A DNA stretch of 64,000 nucleotides from Chrysopilus asiliformis (lineage: Eukaryota; Arthropoda; Insecta; Diptera; Rhagionidae). Shown piece after piece: positions 11,939 through 22,199 of this stretch. The stretch is from contig OZ035963.1 of NCBI GenBank assembly GCA_964034945.1, positions 48,944,032 through 49,008,031 on the forward strand, in the 5' to 3' direction. The notes below the pieces were generated by a model. The model searched no databases. It had not been told where the DNA came from and saw only the letters and a program-made list of their open reading frames with translations. Both the position numbers and the translations under genes were made by a program. Position 1 is the stretch's first letter. Each line of letters starts with the position of its first letter.

Positions 11939-12326
11939 GCGCGGATTGCGGGCGCACGGATTGAGCTAGAGACTTGAAATTTTGCGCAGATTCGGTTTTC
12001 GTAAAATGTGAGGCTAAGTTCGTTAATGGGCAAAAATGGACCATTAGGGGGGGTACCCCCCATACGAACGAAAACGTTTTTTGTGAATATCTCAAAAACG
12101 GTGCATCTTATCAAAAAAGTGCAAGAACAAAAGTTATTTAGGATATGATTTTACATAAAACTCCCATACATCAAAATCTGATTGGAATAAATTTTAAAAA
12201 ATCTTATTGGAAAGTTTGACTTCAAAGTGGAATTTTGGTACAACTGTTCGAATTTTGATACGAATATCACCATACGGGTCTCCAATGATTGCCAGATTGG
12301 CAATTATAGCTTTTGTTATGTTTATC
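11758..12326 (-). repeat. ACCCGTATGGTGA-family element, copy 4
   Basis: A full copy in reverse. It starts TATACCCGTATGGTGAAACC and ends GCAATTATAGCTTTTGTTAT. A GTCCGTCTGTCTGTC tract lies at about 11890-11936. It lies head-to-head with the truncated + copy that starts at 12337. Confidence 0.78.
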
Positions 12327-12336
12327 TTCTTCTTCT

Positions 12337-12510
12337 TAATATATAAACATAACAAAAGCTATAATTGCCAATGGGAGTTTTGTGTAGAATCATATCCTAA
12401 ATAACAGACAGATAGACTGACGGACAGCCGGACATACGGACAGACGAACGGACAGACAGACGGAGAGACAGACGGACAGACAGACGGGCAGATGAACGGA
12501 CGGACAGGCG
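12337..12510 (+). repeat. ACCCGTATGGTGA-family element, copy 5, internally deleted
   Basis: It begins AATATATAAACATAACAAAA and GCTATAATTGCCAAT. It then jumps to GGGAGTTTTGTGTAGAATC, skipping about 130 bp present in other copies. It then jumps to a CAGACGGACAGAC-rich tract. It has no right end. Confidence 0.65.
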
Positions 12511-12876
12511 GTGATGTTTGTCTGTTGGTCTGTCTGTCTGTCTGTTTGAGATTACAAAACTCTAAAACTACTGGACCGATTTTTACGCGGTTTTTTGCAA
12601 AATGATCTGCGTTGCCAGGAGCAGGTTTTTAGCTATGTGCGATTTTCAAAATGCGAAACAGAAGGTCCTGAAAGGATAACACAAATGTCCGTTTTCCAAT
12701 TTTTCTCGCAAAAACTGGCTTTGGGAGGTTCAGGGTTGCTTATCACGAATCTGGTGTTAGAATTTCAAAATTCGAAACGGAAGGTCCTGTAAGGATAACG
12801 ATTTTTCCCAAAAGGTTTTTTGGTATTCTAAAATTTATACAAAAAACTTTAAGCTGGCAACCCAGGGTCAGCTAGT
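12511..12876 (+). mobile_element. Helitron-like non-autonomous element, variant family
   Basis: It begins with a GTCTGTCTGTCTGTTTGAG tract, then AAACTACTGGACCGATTTTT. It ends with AAGCTGGCAACCCAGGGTCA then GCTAGT, that is, a small CTGG/CCAG hairpin just before CTAGT. Internal pieces match the ~120-bp CCTTACAGGACCTTCC repeat in inverse. Confidence 0.45.
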
Positions 12877-12889
12877 ACTCTATAAGATA

Positions 12890-13366
12890 TATAATATAGA
12901 CGTCGAACCAATAATCGGACACAAAAATGAACTACACCAGGGTGTTTGGGATGACAAAAGATTTTGAATTCCGCATGTGCGTCCGTCTGTCTGTCCGTCT
13001 GTTCGTCAGTCTGTCCATCTATTCGTCCATCCATGAACACCATAACTTTCGAAAGGATTGAGATAGAGACTTGAACTTTTGTACAGTTACGTCTCTCGTA
13101 AATGGCTAGGCTAAGTTCTTTAACGGGCAAAATTGGACCATTCCCTCCCCCATACAAACGAAAACGGTGAGTCATATTAAAAAATTTATAAAGCCAAAAT
13201 GTGTTTAGAATATGATTTTACATAAGCGTTCCATACATAAAAATCCAATCGGACCACTCATTTCCCCCTCTCAAAACAAATGGATTTTTCTAAGTAGACA
13301 TTTTGTCTGCCATCAGATAGAGTATTTGACGATTGGCCCCTGGCAATAAGAGCTTTTCTTATGTTT
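12890..13366 (-). repeat. Divergent ACCCGTATGGTGA-family element
   Basis: It keeps the layout of copy 4 (GACACAAAAATGAACTACAC, a GTCYGTCY tract at about 12982-13022, then TTCGTTTGTATGGGGGAGGG in inverse) but with many substitutions. Its inner end matches 6701-7036 and serves as the uninterrupted paralogue of the hairpin MITE site. Confidence 0.65.
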
Positions 13367-13616
13367 GAACTGGAGAAAAAAAAATTTACTTAAATTAAGG
13401 CAAATTTTTGTCAAGTAAATGATTTATCCACCTAAACCCTACTGTTTGGCAGTTTCAGCCAAAAATTTTCAATAATCAAGAAAAATGAAATATTTGGATT
13501 TTTTTTTTAAATTTTAACAATGGACAGACGGCGGGAAATATTAACACTTTATAATTTTACCTGAATATTTTGTGTAAATTCTAACTGGTCAAAAAATTAA
13601 AAGTTATTTTACTTAC

Positions 13617-13688
13617 TAGCTGGGAATTGAACCTGGGGCCTTCCAATTACACGTCTGGCATCGTTATCGATTGCTCCAGTGTCTCTCA
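13617..13688 (-). repeat. tRNA-like segment (SINE head or tRNA pseudogene)
   Basis: The - strand has a perfect B-box GGTTCAATTCC (13623-13633) and, about 30 bp upstream of it, TGGAGCAATCGATAACG resembling an A-box (13662-13678). The anticodon arm pairs poorly, so I do not call a functional tRNA. Confidence 0.45.
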
Positions 13689-13753
13689 AATAGGAGGCAT
13701 ATCCCAGCCGGACGCATATCCCAAGTAGCATCGGAGGGCAATGTGGCCTTGTC

Positions 13754-14007
13754 TAAAGCCCAATTCAAACTAACGATTACGATTACGATCACGATTGCGA
13801 TTGCGATTACGATTGCGATTACGATTACGATTACGATTACGATTACGATTACGATTACGATTACGATTGCGATTGCGATTGCGATTACGATTGAGCTTGC
13901 TCGAACAATGAGATCAAAGCTTTCATTTCCCTATCATTGAAAGCTTTGATCTCATTGGTCGAGAAGCTTCAATCGTAATCGCAATCGTTAGTCTGAATTG
14001 GGCTTTA
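13754..14007. mobile_element. MITE with AAGCCCAATTCAGACTAACG ends and an internal hexanucleotide expansion
   Basis: The left end is TAAAGCCCAATTCAAACTAA and the right end is the inverse, TTAGTCTGAATTGGGCTTTA. The inner arms include GAGATCAAAGCTTTCA and its inverse around a CCCTAT loop. TA at both ends may be the target duplication. A second, truncated copy is at 25,271-25,400. Confidence 0.75.
13772..13892 (+). repeat. (GATTAC/GATTGC)n hexanucleotide microsatellite
   Basis: About 20 units of GATTAC with GATTGC variants, within the left arm of the MITE. The other copy of this MITE has only about three units, so the tract expanded in place. Confidence 0.92.
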
Positions 14008-14968
14008 GGATCTATCAATAAAATACTTCATACTTTATGGCAAGTCTGATTTACACAGCTAAACTCTATACAAATAATCTGTGAAAAAGCGGGACGAAGG
14101 AAGGGATGTTCGAAAGGCCAAAGATCAGCGAGATGTATTTTTTAACAGATCCAAAATTATTTTTTAAAGAAGAAGCCTCAATTTTAGCGATTTGTTAACA
14201 AAATGCGGAGCATTTTTTTTAAAAAGTGTTACCTTGCGTTGTATTTTTTTAAATATTCCAGGGATTTTTTCTCAGTGCAGGTTTTCTTATTACAAAAAAC
14301 AAATCCTAAGTGGATGTTTGGCTTTTTACAATTCCGTCGCTAGAACCTCCAAGAAATATGAAAAATGTTACGACCCAAGTTGGATAAGGGAGTCGCTGAA
14401 CTTTTTATAAGTCCAAATTTGGTTGACACAGTTTTTTGTTGTTACTTTTTTCTTTGAGTTTAAATTTTACTTATAGCAAAAAAAAGACAGTGCAATCTTT
14501 ATGATTGTTTAGATTTGCGCCCTATCGAATATTTTACGATTGTCTCTAAAAAAATTTTAATTGCTCGGCCAAATTCTTGCTACAACAGTATTATAATATT
14601 TCTTAATTTATTCATGAATTCCTTCTATTTATTTTGCAGATTCTTCCAATCTTGCCATGGCCATCAACATAATTTGAAATTTCTACAGCCAACCAGGATT
14701 TCGGATTTTTTTTTTGTGAATATTTGAAGAGTGCACTATCAAAGGATAATCTAATTAAAAATGCTTTCACCATCGACTGAGCCAAAATATTCCACATCAT
14801 AGACCCACTTCAGTTGGCCGCATTACCGGCACCTGACAGTTCTGAATTAGCGAAATTTCATAAAACGTGTTCCAGGATTGATCCAAAAAGGTTCTGCACA
14901 GAGGTTGAATGTAGATTGTTTTAATAGGGGGGAATTGAATTATTGATTACCGTGTGTAATGACTAAGA
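14008..14968. other. Upstream region of the receptor, nothing firm recognised
   Basis: AT-rich sequence before exon 1. It may contain the receptor promoter or 5' UTR, but no core promoter motif stands out well enough to place. Confidence 0.5.
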
Positions 14969-15257
14969 ATGTATAGTCTTTGTAATATTAGTTACCTTAG
15001 CACGTTGGCAGCAGCTGCCAATCACAACGACTATGGAAGTTTTGGAAATAGTATTATCGCCACAAATAGTGGGACAGTCGCTTTTCCAGCAGCCAGTAGC
15101 ACTAGCAACAAATTGCCAGCAACATTCTGTGATAATTTTACAACAATTGATAACGACGAGCAATGGCCATTGGAGAGGGTTGTATCAACTGTCGTCCCAG
15201 TATTTTTTGGACTAATCGGATTAGCAGGATTATTAGGCAACGCACTGGTTATATTAG
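14969..15257 (+). CDS. AstA-R1: Allatostatin-A receptor, exon 1 (N-terminus and TM1)
   Basis: First coding exon of a rhodopsin-class neuropeptide GPCR. The family binds allatostatin-A peptides at the plasma membrane and signals through G proteins. The start ATG is chosen because an in-frame TGA lies three codons upstream. About 66 polar residues form the extracellular N-terminus, with two N-glycosylation sequons (NIS near residue 6, NFT near residue 56). A hydrophobic TM1 follows from about residue 70 and includes the conserved LLGNALVIL, whose N is the family N1.50. The exon ends on a canonical donor (GTGAGT at 15258) in phase 1, and its last G completes a Val codon with exon 2. The gene identity rests mostly on exon 2. 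An upstream non-coding exon and promoter are likely but not recognised. The N-terminus varies between species, so the exact start is less certain than the exon itself. Confidence 0.8.
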
Positions 15258-15797
15258 GTGAGTTAAACGTAATTGTTGTAAATATTAGCAACAATATAAT
15301 CTCAATAAACCTTTATGCGAGTAATAAAGTTCATTAATTTAGCATAAGTCGCAATTTATACGCTAACATTTGAGAAGTGATTGAAAGAGTAATGGAATTT
15401 TACACGATTAGCACCAGGTGTTGGTAGTTTAAGATATATAATTCATACGATATTAAAGACTACTCTTTACTCACACATCAACACTTATGAAACTTTTAAT
15501 ATTTGATATTGGATTAAAAGGGCTTTGCCTCTTTAAGTAATCCGATTAAGATTACAAACACTTAAGATAGAGAATATTCTCAACTTTAGAATTAATTTTC
15601 CACTTCGTTCAATGATTGCAGATGATGTGTAAGAAGTACCTTTTAAACTAAAATAACATCCGATAGTATCAGAACTTAAACAAAGTGGAACCCCCAAGTA
15701 TTTTATTAATTTAGCTTTAAGGGTTAGAGAGAAATATTATTGATATTATTTAAAAAAAAAGTTTAAAAAAAACTAAAAAGGAAAACATATTTTTTTA

Positions 15798-15866
15798 GGC
15801 ACTGTGTATCAAAAGCGAGATAAATATTTATTTTTTTTTGCCCTTATCTTGCTCTTATTTCTGAAG
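15798..15866. repeat. Foldback MITE (GGCACTGTGTATCAGA type), copy 2, degenerate
   Basis: The left arm GGCACTGTGTATCAAAAGCG is clear, followed by GATAAATATTTATTTTT. The right arm reads CTTATCTTGCTCTTATTTCT and loses the terminal part. Confidence 0.6.
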
Positions 15867-16032
15867 TAACCAAAATTGCGGTCTTTCAAAAATCGTAATT
15901 TCATTTTTCGCTATTTACTCCGAAACTACAATTTTTTTAGTAGTATTATGTGTGACAAAGGTTGAGGACAACAATATTTCTTACATTCTTGTCTTTCACC
16001 GGAATTGCGTATCTCGAACCGTTCTTGATCTC

Positions 16033-16373
16033 CTCGAAAACTAACGGTTTTCCGAAAACTAACGGTATTTCTAAAACTAACGGTTTTCCGAAAACTAACG
16101 GTTTTTCGAACACTAACGGTTTTTCGAAATCTAACCGTTTTTCGAACACTAACGGTTTTTCGAAATCTAACCGTTTTTCGAAATTTAACAGGTTTTCTAA
16201 AACTAACGGTTTTTCTAAAACTAACGGTTTTTCTAAAACTAACGGTTTGTCTAAAACTAACGGTTTTTCTAAAACTAACGGTTTGTCTAAAACTAACGGT
16301 TTTCCGAAAACTAACGGTTTTTCGAACACTAACGGTTTTTCGAAATCTAACCGTTTTTCGAAATTTAACTGGT
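16033..16373. repeat. 18-bp minisatellite, about 19 units
   Basis: The unit is about TCGAAAACTAACGGTTTT, with variants TCTAAAACTAACGG, TCGAACACTAACGG and TCGAAATCTAACCG. Eighteen bp is six codons, so both strands stay open (KTNGFS-like on +, EKPLVF-like on -). It lies within intron 1 and I do not regard it as coding. Confidence 0.93.
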
Positions 16374-16571
16374 TGTATGTATGAGATGAATTAATGAATA
16401 TGGCTTTTTTCACCACTTTGCCTTTTACCATTATCCGTTACCTTTCACCGTTATTGTAAATATTTTCATTAAAAGCTAAAAAGAAAGATTTTTACGAATC
16501 ACGCAAACTATTTTTCGGAAAAAACGATTAAGAAAGAGATAACGATATTAAAATTCTCCACATGTTTTCCA

Positions 16572-17219
16572 TTAACCCTTGGACTGACACATGAGTCTGG
16601 CCAGGTTTTTTCGATTTTATTTTTTGTGTAAATATTTTTCTAATTGAGCTATCGACTTGAAATTTCAGGTAGCTTCCTAAAATCTATTTAGCTATCTGTC
16701 TATAAAATATCAGGACGAAAGATTTTGTAGAAGAATAATTGCAAGGACATGATGGTGTACACATCGTATTCGTAACACATGAGTCTGGCCAGACCCACAA
16801 ACAATTTGTATGAAAAAGTGTGAAATTTCATGTATTTTTGGTGGTGTTTCATGCAAAACGCAGAAGTAGAAAGCACCTGAAGAAATGACGCTAGACGAAA
16901 TTTCCTTTCGACGTTATCCAACACATTGGTTCTCCGAAATGTCGAAGTGCGAATAAACAACATTCAAAAGTAGATTATGTTTGCATTAGACCTGCCTTAC
17001 ACGGTCAATATTTTTGCTTCAATATATTGAACGTGTAAGGTGCCTATTAGTTGCGACAGTAAATAAAAAAATCAACTGCAAAGTAAAATGTGTTTGAATT
17101 TTGAATACATGCCCAAAAACGAAATATTTATATGCAAATGTACTAAAATGTATGGGGGTCTGGCCAGACTCATGTGTTACGAATATGACTATCGAAGTAT
17201 GTGTCTGACGGAGGGTTAA
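16572..17219. mobile_element. piggyBac-like MITE with TTAA target duplication
   Basis: The element spans 16576-17215, flanked by TTAA on both sides (16572-16575 and 17216-17219). The ends are CCCTTGGACTGACACATGAG and the inverse of CCCTCCGTCAGACACATAC. A long inner inverted pair TTCGTAACACATGAGTCTGG (from about 16767) and CCAGACTCATGTGTTACGAA (ending at about 17183) is better conserved than the tips. A CCTTACACGTTCAATAT hairpin lies at 16991-17041. There is no transposase. Confidence 0.78.
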
Positions 17220-17262
17220 CTGTAAATCGAGATCTTTTACCGTTATCGAGATCATCATATCA

Positions 17263-17286
17263 TACTAATATATAAAAATGAGTTGG

Positions 17287-17325
<39 letters not shown>

Positions 17326-17765
17326 TCCTCTTTCACGCAAAAACGGCTGAACCGATTGACTTGAAATTTGGCATGAGTGTCTGTGGTAGTTCTGGTTTCA
17401 ACATAGGCATACGTAAAAGTCGCGCGATGGATGGGGGGAGTAAGGGGAGGGGGTAAAGTGATTTCGAAACCTAGTTTTTGCGCTGCGTTACTCTTTTGCG
17501 GGGAAACTACTGAACCGATTGGCCTAAAATTTGGCAAAGATGTTCGTCGGGGGTCCAGCCCCAGCATACACCAATTAAAAAGTAGCCCGAGAGGTGGGGG
17601 GAGTAAGGGGAGGGGGTAAAGTGATTTCGAAACCTAGTTTTTGCGCTGCGTTACTCTTTTGCGGGGAAACTACCGAGCCGATTGGCCTGAAGTTTAGCTC
17701 CAACATAGACCATGAAAAAAAAATTGAAAAAACTTAACCCGGCAACGACGGGTATGCAAGCTAGT
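17263..17765 (+). mobile_element. Helitron-like non-autonomous element, copy 2
   Basis: It starts TACTAATATATAAAAATGAG and a GTCTGTCTGTC tract, then GGCTGAACCGATTGACTTG. The ACTGAACCGATTGGCC half follows. A partial duplication of the GGGGAGTAAGGGGAGGGGG to GCGCTGCG block is present (17,420 and 17,590). The 3' end is TTAACCCGGCAACGACGGGT then GCAAGCTAGT: a CCCG/CGGG hairpin, then CTAG. Confidence 0.55.
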
Positions 17766-18995
17766 ATTAATTAAAAATTCATGTTTTTATGTAAGCTGAT
17801 ATTTTATTTATTGGTAGATTTTGTATTTGAAAGTCATGTGCTGTTCACATCATATATTTTTTTATTAGATCAAACTTTGAAATTTTTTTTTATGAGATTT
17901 CCAATTCCTGACATTTGTTGGTATCAAATTCCCGGTTCATTTCCTTCCATGATCAAAATATATCCAAAATGTCCAATAAATGTTTAACTGGAAATATTCC
18001 AAGGTGAAGAGCGACTTGAAAAAGGGGAATTCCCTTATTTTACTTTGTATAAAATGAACTCCCTTTACATTAGCCATGTTCCATTTCCGGACCATCTCAA
18101 TGTGCACAATTCAATCTCATGTGGGTTTCAACATAACCAAGCCAAGGAAAAATATCTCATAGTGAATAATGTGCCAGTCGTATATTTATTTTGTATGTAC
18201 TGTACGTACGTACGAAGAAAATAAAACGAGTCTGTGTATCAGGATTTACTGAAAATGGTTTTATACGATTTTATGTACTCACTTTTAATCCATCAGTACT
18301 ATATTGGCACATAAACCTATACCGATATTATGTAGTATACTCTTTCAATGCTGTAGATAACTTTCTTCATTCCAGTCTAGAACGTTTCTATACGGGCATT
18401 TTGCCAACTGATATCAACTCAAGCCATCGTCCTAGAAAACCGATACCATCCCCATTCAGTCATCCGTTCGTTGTCCTCTTAGCTAAACTATATAGACTCG
18501 AAGGAAGCAAGGACTGTTAGAGTGTTGTAAATTGATCATGACTGGAATTGAAATTGTAGCAATTACGTCTAAGGAGCTTCATTCGATGCCAGTTGTAGGT
18601 GTAAATGGGCGGACTTCAACTACGATAAGATGCATCGTATGTCCTGTGACATATTGTTGCTCTGACCTGACCCTATCCTCGTTGATGCCACCTCCTCTAG
18701 CTGTAAATGTCCACAGGATGAGGATTTGTTTGTAAGCTTCAGATAAACTCGAGTCGGACATTGTGATAGATTTGTTAGAACGCTTGTAAAACATTGAAAT
18801 TTCGAATCGTGCTTTTGGATCATTTAACCAATAGTTGCCAGGATCAAGGATTTGTAATTGTTACATTGTAAGAATGTTGACAAGCCCTTGAAACAATAGC
18901 ACTTCGTTCAATATTAATCCTTGATTCGATATTCAAAGGCAGTTAATTCAATTTATGCACCTTTTGTAATAAAACCAATGGAAAAAAATAAATAA
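17766..18995. other. Intron 1 sequence, nothing recognised
   Basis: AT-rich sequence with a GTACGTACGTAC run near 18198-18213. Overlapping open frames on both strands at 18,532-18,823 have no recognisable domain or splice context, so no exon is called. Confidence 0.5.
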
Positions 18996-18998
18996 AAA

Positions 18999-19225
18999 AG
19001 CTTTTTTTTTTTAAATGCACCATAAAAAAAGTACGATAATTTTTTAGGCGCTGTATATCAGAAATAAAAGGAAGATACATATTCAGTTCATTTTTATCAA
19101 GGCGAGATAAAAAAAGCATAAAAGATAATATAAATATTTATCTTGCTTATTATCTGATACACAGCGCACAAAAATACTTTTTTTATTTTTAGTGCATTCT
19201 TCTTTTAAATAAAAGCTTTTTTTTA
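18999..19225. repeat. Foldback MITE (GGCACTGTGTATCAGA type), copy 3
   Basis: The outer arms AAGCTTTTTTTTTTTTAAAT plus GCAC match the inverse ending AAAAGCTTTT at the right. The inner arms are GGCGCTGTATATCAGAAATA (19047) and CTGATACACAGCGC (ending at 19168). The flank downstream (TTTGTATTTGATTAGTATGA) is the same as downstream of copy 1, so the repeat unit extends beyond the arms. Confidence 0.7.
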
Positions 19226-19470
19226 TCCTTTTTAGCCATTTTGTATTTGATTAGTATGACTAAAAATCAAAAATAAAAAAGATAATCACATTATCCTAAC
19301 GTGACTTACAGACTTCTATCCTTACAGACTTCATAATGTCCGAATCGGCTTCGCCGATCTCAAGCACCCCATGATAGGTTTTTTCTCGAAAAATTTGAGG
19401 AAAAGGATAATCACGCTATCCTGACAGAACCTTCCGTTATCCTTACGGATTTTTTTAATACCATGATAAA
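19226..19470 (+). repeat. Single copy of the ~120-bp GTTATCCTTACAG repeat
   Basis: Text such as GATAATCACATTATCC, CTTACAGACTTCATAATGTC and CGAATCGGCTTCGCCGATC parallels 2830-3190, including the same order relative to the foldback element. Confidence 0.6.
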
Positions 19471-19649
19471 AATGCAAACCTTGACTGACGTTTTAGCATT
19501 GCCAGATCATAAAAAAACTTTTAGGGTGCGTTTTTATTAAAATACAAAATCGTTGAATTACTTGAATCCAAACTTGAATATTTATACTTCAATAGCACTG
19601 TTTGTGAGTGAATCATAAACGATCATAATAGAGTGTGATTACATTGACT

Positions 19650-19875
19650 GTGTTTACATTAGGAGTCACTTTGAGGCGGCACGTCATTCGTGAGGGTTTA
19701 GATTCACTTAAAATTATCGGTCGCAAACCGGTTTTTGAGTCTGGTCGTTGAAACCTGTCGTTTAGTTTTGTTGATGATACCCGTTTATGAATCCAGATAA
19801 AGCGAACCGTGTGCACACGGCAGAAAAATGAGGAAAGACGTGGTGCCGCCTCAAAGTGAGTCCTAATGTAAACAC
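19650..19875. mobile_element. MITE with GTGTTTACATTAGGA ends
   Basis: The 33-bp terminal arms begin GTGTTTACATTAGGAGTCAC and continue TTTGAGGCGGCAC. The right arm is the inverse with very few mismatches. The element is 226 bp. Flanking bases do not show a convincing duplication, so the superfamily is unassigned. Confidence 0.75.
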
Positions 19876-21540
19876 AATCATTGGCGGAGGAAGGCATCTA
19901 GCTTCACGAAATGTTGGACAAGAGACGAAGTGGGAATCATTATACGAAAAGACGAACGAAAACTAAAAATTTCAGTTCGAATGTAATAGGAACGACTTGT
20001 GATTGGCTACCTATTCCCACTTGTTTCGAAAAAATCATTCGGTTTGTAGACGCTAAAGCGTGCGCATCTCGAATAGTTTTTATTTATGTGTGCTATATTT
20101 ATTTATGAAAAATTCTACCCTTTTATTGTCTTTATACAATCAGTAATATTATAAGAATTATTAATAAATTTAATTTGGCCCCACAATCCTACGAAATTCC
20201 GATAAATTATCTCTGACCACGATGTTGCTGAAATAAATATGGCCCAGTTTTCATTTATTCCACTTGTCGGTGAGGGGTTCAGTTTATCTCGTGTAATTAC
20301 AAGAGGTCCAAGCAGTCGGTTTATTCAGCCCGTGTGTAATCATAGTCATACGTACAGATAGTCACAAAAAAACTGGGCAAAAATGCTTCCATAAAAGTTG
20401 CAGCAACCAATATGCAACCCCATATATTTTGCAACACAAGTTGTGTGAACGTTTTTGCTTACTTGAGTAGAGAAAAAAAAACTCACAATACTAGGAAAAA
20501 GATGTGACTGTTTTCAATAAATTCATTGAAGATTGAACTTATTTTCCATATAATAAAATTTATGTTTAAAAACTGGAAATAACGGGTTTCAGTTAAAAAA
20601 AACTGATTTATTTGTTGTTGTCTGACTTTATAAACCAAAAAATTTTAAATGCCACACTCGTTTGTTTATGACGGCCGATGAAAAATTGCTAGATTTTCTT
20701 GTTAAAAATTCTTTTTCACTATTTTATGTGAAAACTGTGAAGGAATTTAATTTTTCAGTACAATTGACAGTTAAATGTTTATGAAAATGAATTATAGGGT
20801 AATTGTGTTATTCAGTGTGTGACAAATCAAAGTAATGTAAAAAAAAACACTAAAAACCTCATAAAAAATTGTTCTCAAGTAGTAAAAAAATGTGGTTTTT
20901 TAATTTTTGGTTTCGGTAACACTACTAACAGGTTAAAAAATGTATTACATTAAAATAATGAATAACATTAAAAAAAAGTTTCAGCATAAATTTCCATGGA
21001 TGACTTGCAGGAAAATTCCACTTGTCAGATTCGGTAAATGGATCCACATAATTATTTATAGGCTTAATGCATAATTTATAGCTTTAATGCATAATAAATT
21101 CATTTTTTAACCAGAAATTCAAGTCGAAAGCTTTAATTAGGTATTCATGTCATACCCATTCCCAATAGGGTGGTCAAATCTGATTTATTATTTATAATCC
21201 TTGGGTAGAATTAATTTGTTTTATGGGTTATGCATTAACTCTATAAGAACACTTGAATGCAATTGAACTTTAAGCTACATACATAATTGAACATTAATCA
21301 ATAAAATCAATACATGATGTTTGTTTTAAACACCAGTAGAATGGTCTCAATATTTGATAAATTTATGTCCAATTATATGATAGGGAATAGGAAAATAAGA
21401 TAGATTTTGGATCTTGAGGTTCATTTTTAGGGTGACCAGACCATATTTATTTTCGGTCTATTCGGGACAAGATATGCGTAGGAGGGGTGGTTGGGTGGAG
21501 GGGCGAGGGGGATAGCTGTAGCGGAACACCAAGGAAATAA
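19876..21540. other. Intron 1 sequence, nothing recognised
   Basis: AT-rich sequence with scattered A-runs. No inverted terminal structures or coding exon were seen. Confidence 0.5.
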
Positions 21541-21950
21541 TACTAATATATAAAAATGAGTTGGTGTCTGTCTGTCTGTCTGTCTGTTCCTCTTTCACGC
21601 AAAAATGGCTGAACCGATTGTCTTGAAATTTGGCATGAGTGTCTGTGGTAGTTCTGGTTCCAACATAGGTATACGGAAAAGTAGTGCAAGGGGTGGGGTG
21701 GTAAGGGGAGGGTGGAGTAAGGGGAGGGTGGAGTAAGGGGAGGGGGTAAAGTGATTTCGAAACTTAGTTTTTGCGCTATGTTACTCTTTCGCGGGGAAAC
21801 TACTGAACCGATTGGCCTGAAATTTGGCATAGATGTTCGTCGGGGGTCCAGCCCCAACATAGACCCATTAAAAAGTTCTTTCCGGTTTTCTTCGTATTCT
21901 AAAACTTAGACAAAAAGCTTAACCCGGCAACGACGGGTATGCAAGCTAGT
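21541..21950 (+). mobile_element. Helitron-like non-autonomous element, copy 3
   Basis: The best bounded copy. It starts TACTAATATATAAAAATGAG, has a (GTCT)n tract, two ACCGATTG blocks and a GGGGAGGGTGGAGTAA triplication at about 21698-21745. It ends AACCCGGCAACGACGGGT, then GCAAGCTAGT. A hairpin about 10 nt before a terminal CTAG, followed by T, matches the Helitron 3' rule. A TC start was not identified, so this stays a candidate. Confidence 0.58.
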
Positions 21951-22199
21951 AAAAAAATAAAAAAGCTTGATTTTGGTGAAAACAATTAAGAAATCAGCGC
22001 CGCAGCTGAAATCTTTGAGCATAATACGGCGCAATGATTTAAATCAAAAGATACACGAAAATTAACTTAATTAGTCATAACGCAAATTGTAAAACTACCA
22101 ATCAAGATAATAGCGTCGCAGGCCAATCTTTTTGTGATAAAAGCGTCCTTTGTGGAAAATCGTTGAAAAAATGCGCCGCGGGCGAAAACAATGTAATTT

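Noticed and set aside
15031..15294. Open frame on the - strand opposite exon 1
   Set aside because: A shadow of the receptor exon, which has the family match, glycosylation sites and the splice donor.
18532..18823. Overlapping open frames on both strands, possible exon in intron 1
   Set aside because: The predicted peptides match no GPCR segment, and exons 1 and 2 join in frame without it.
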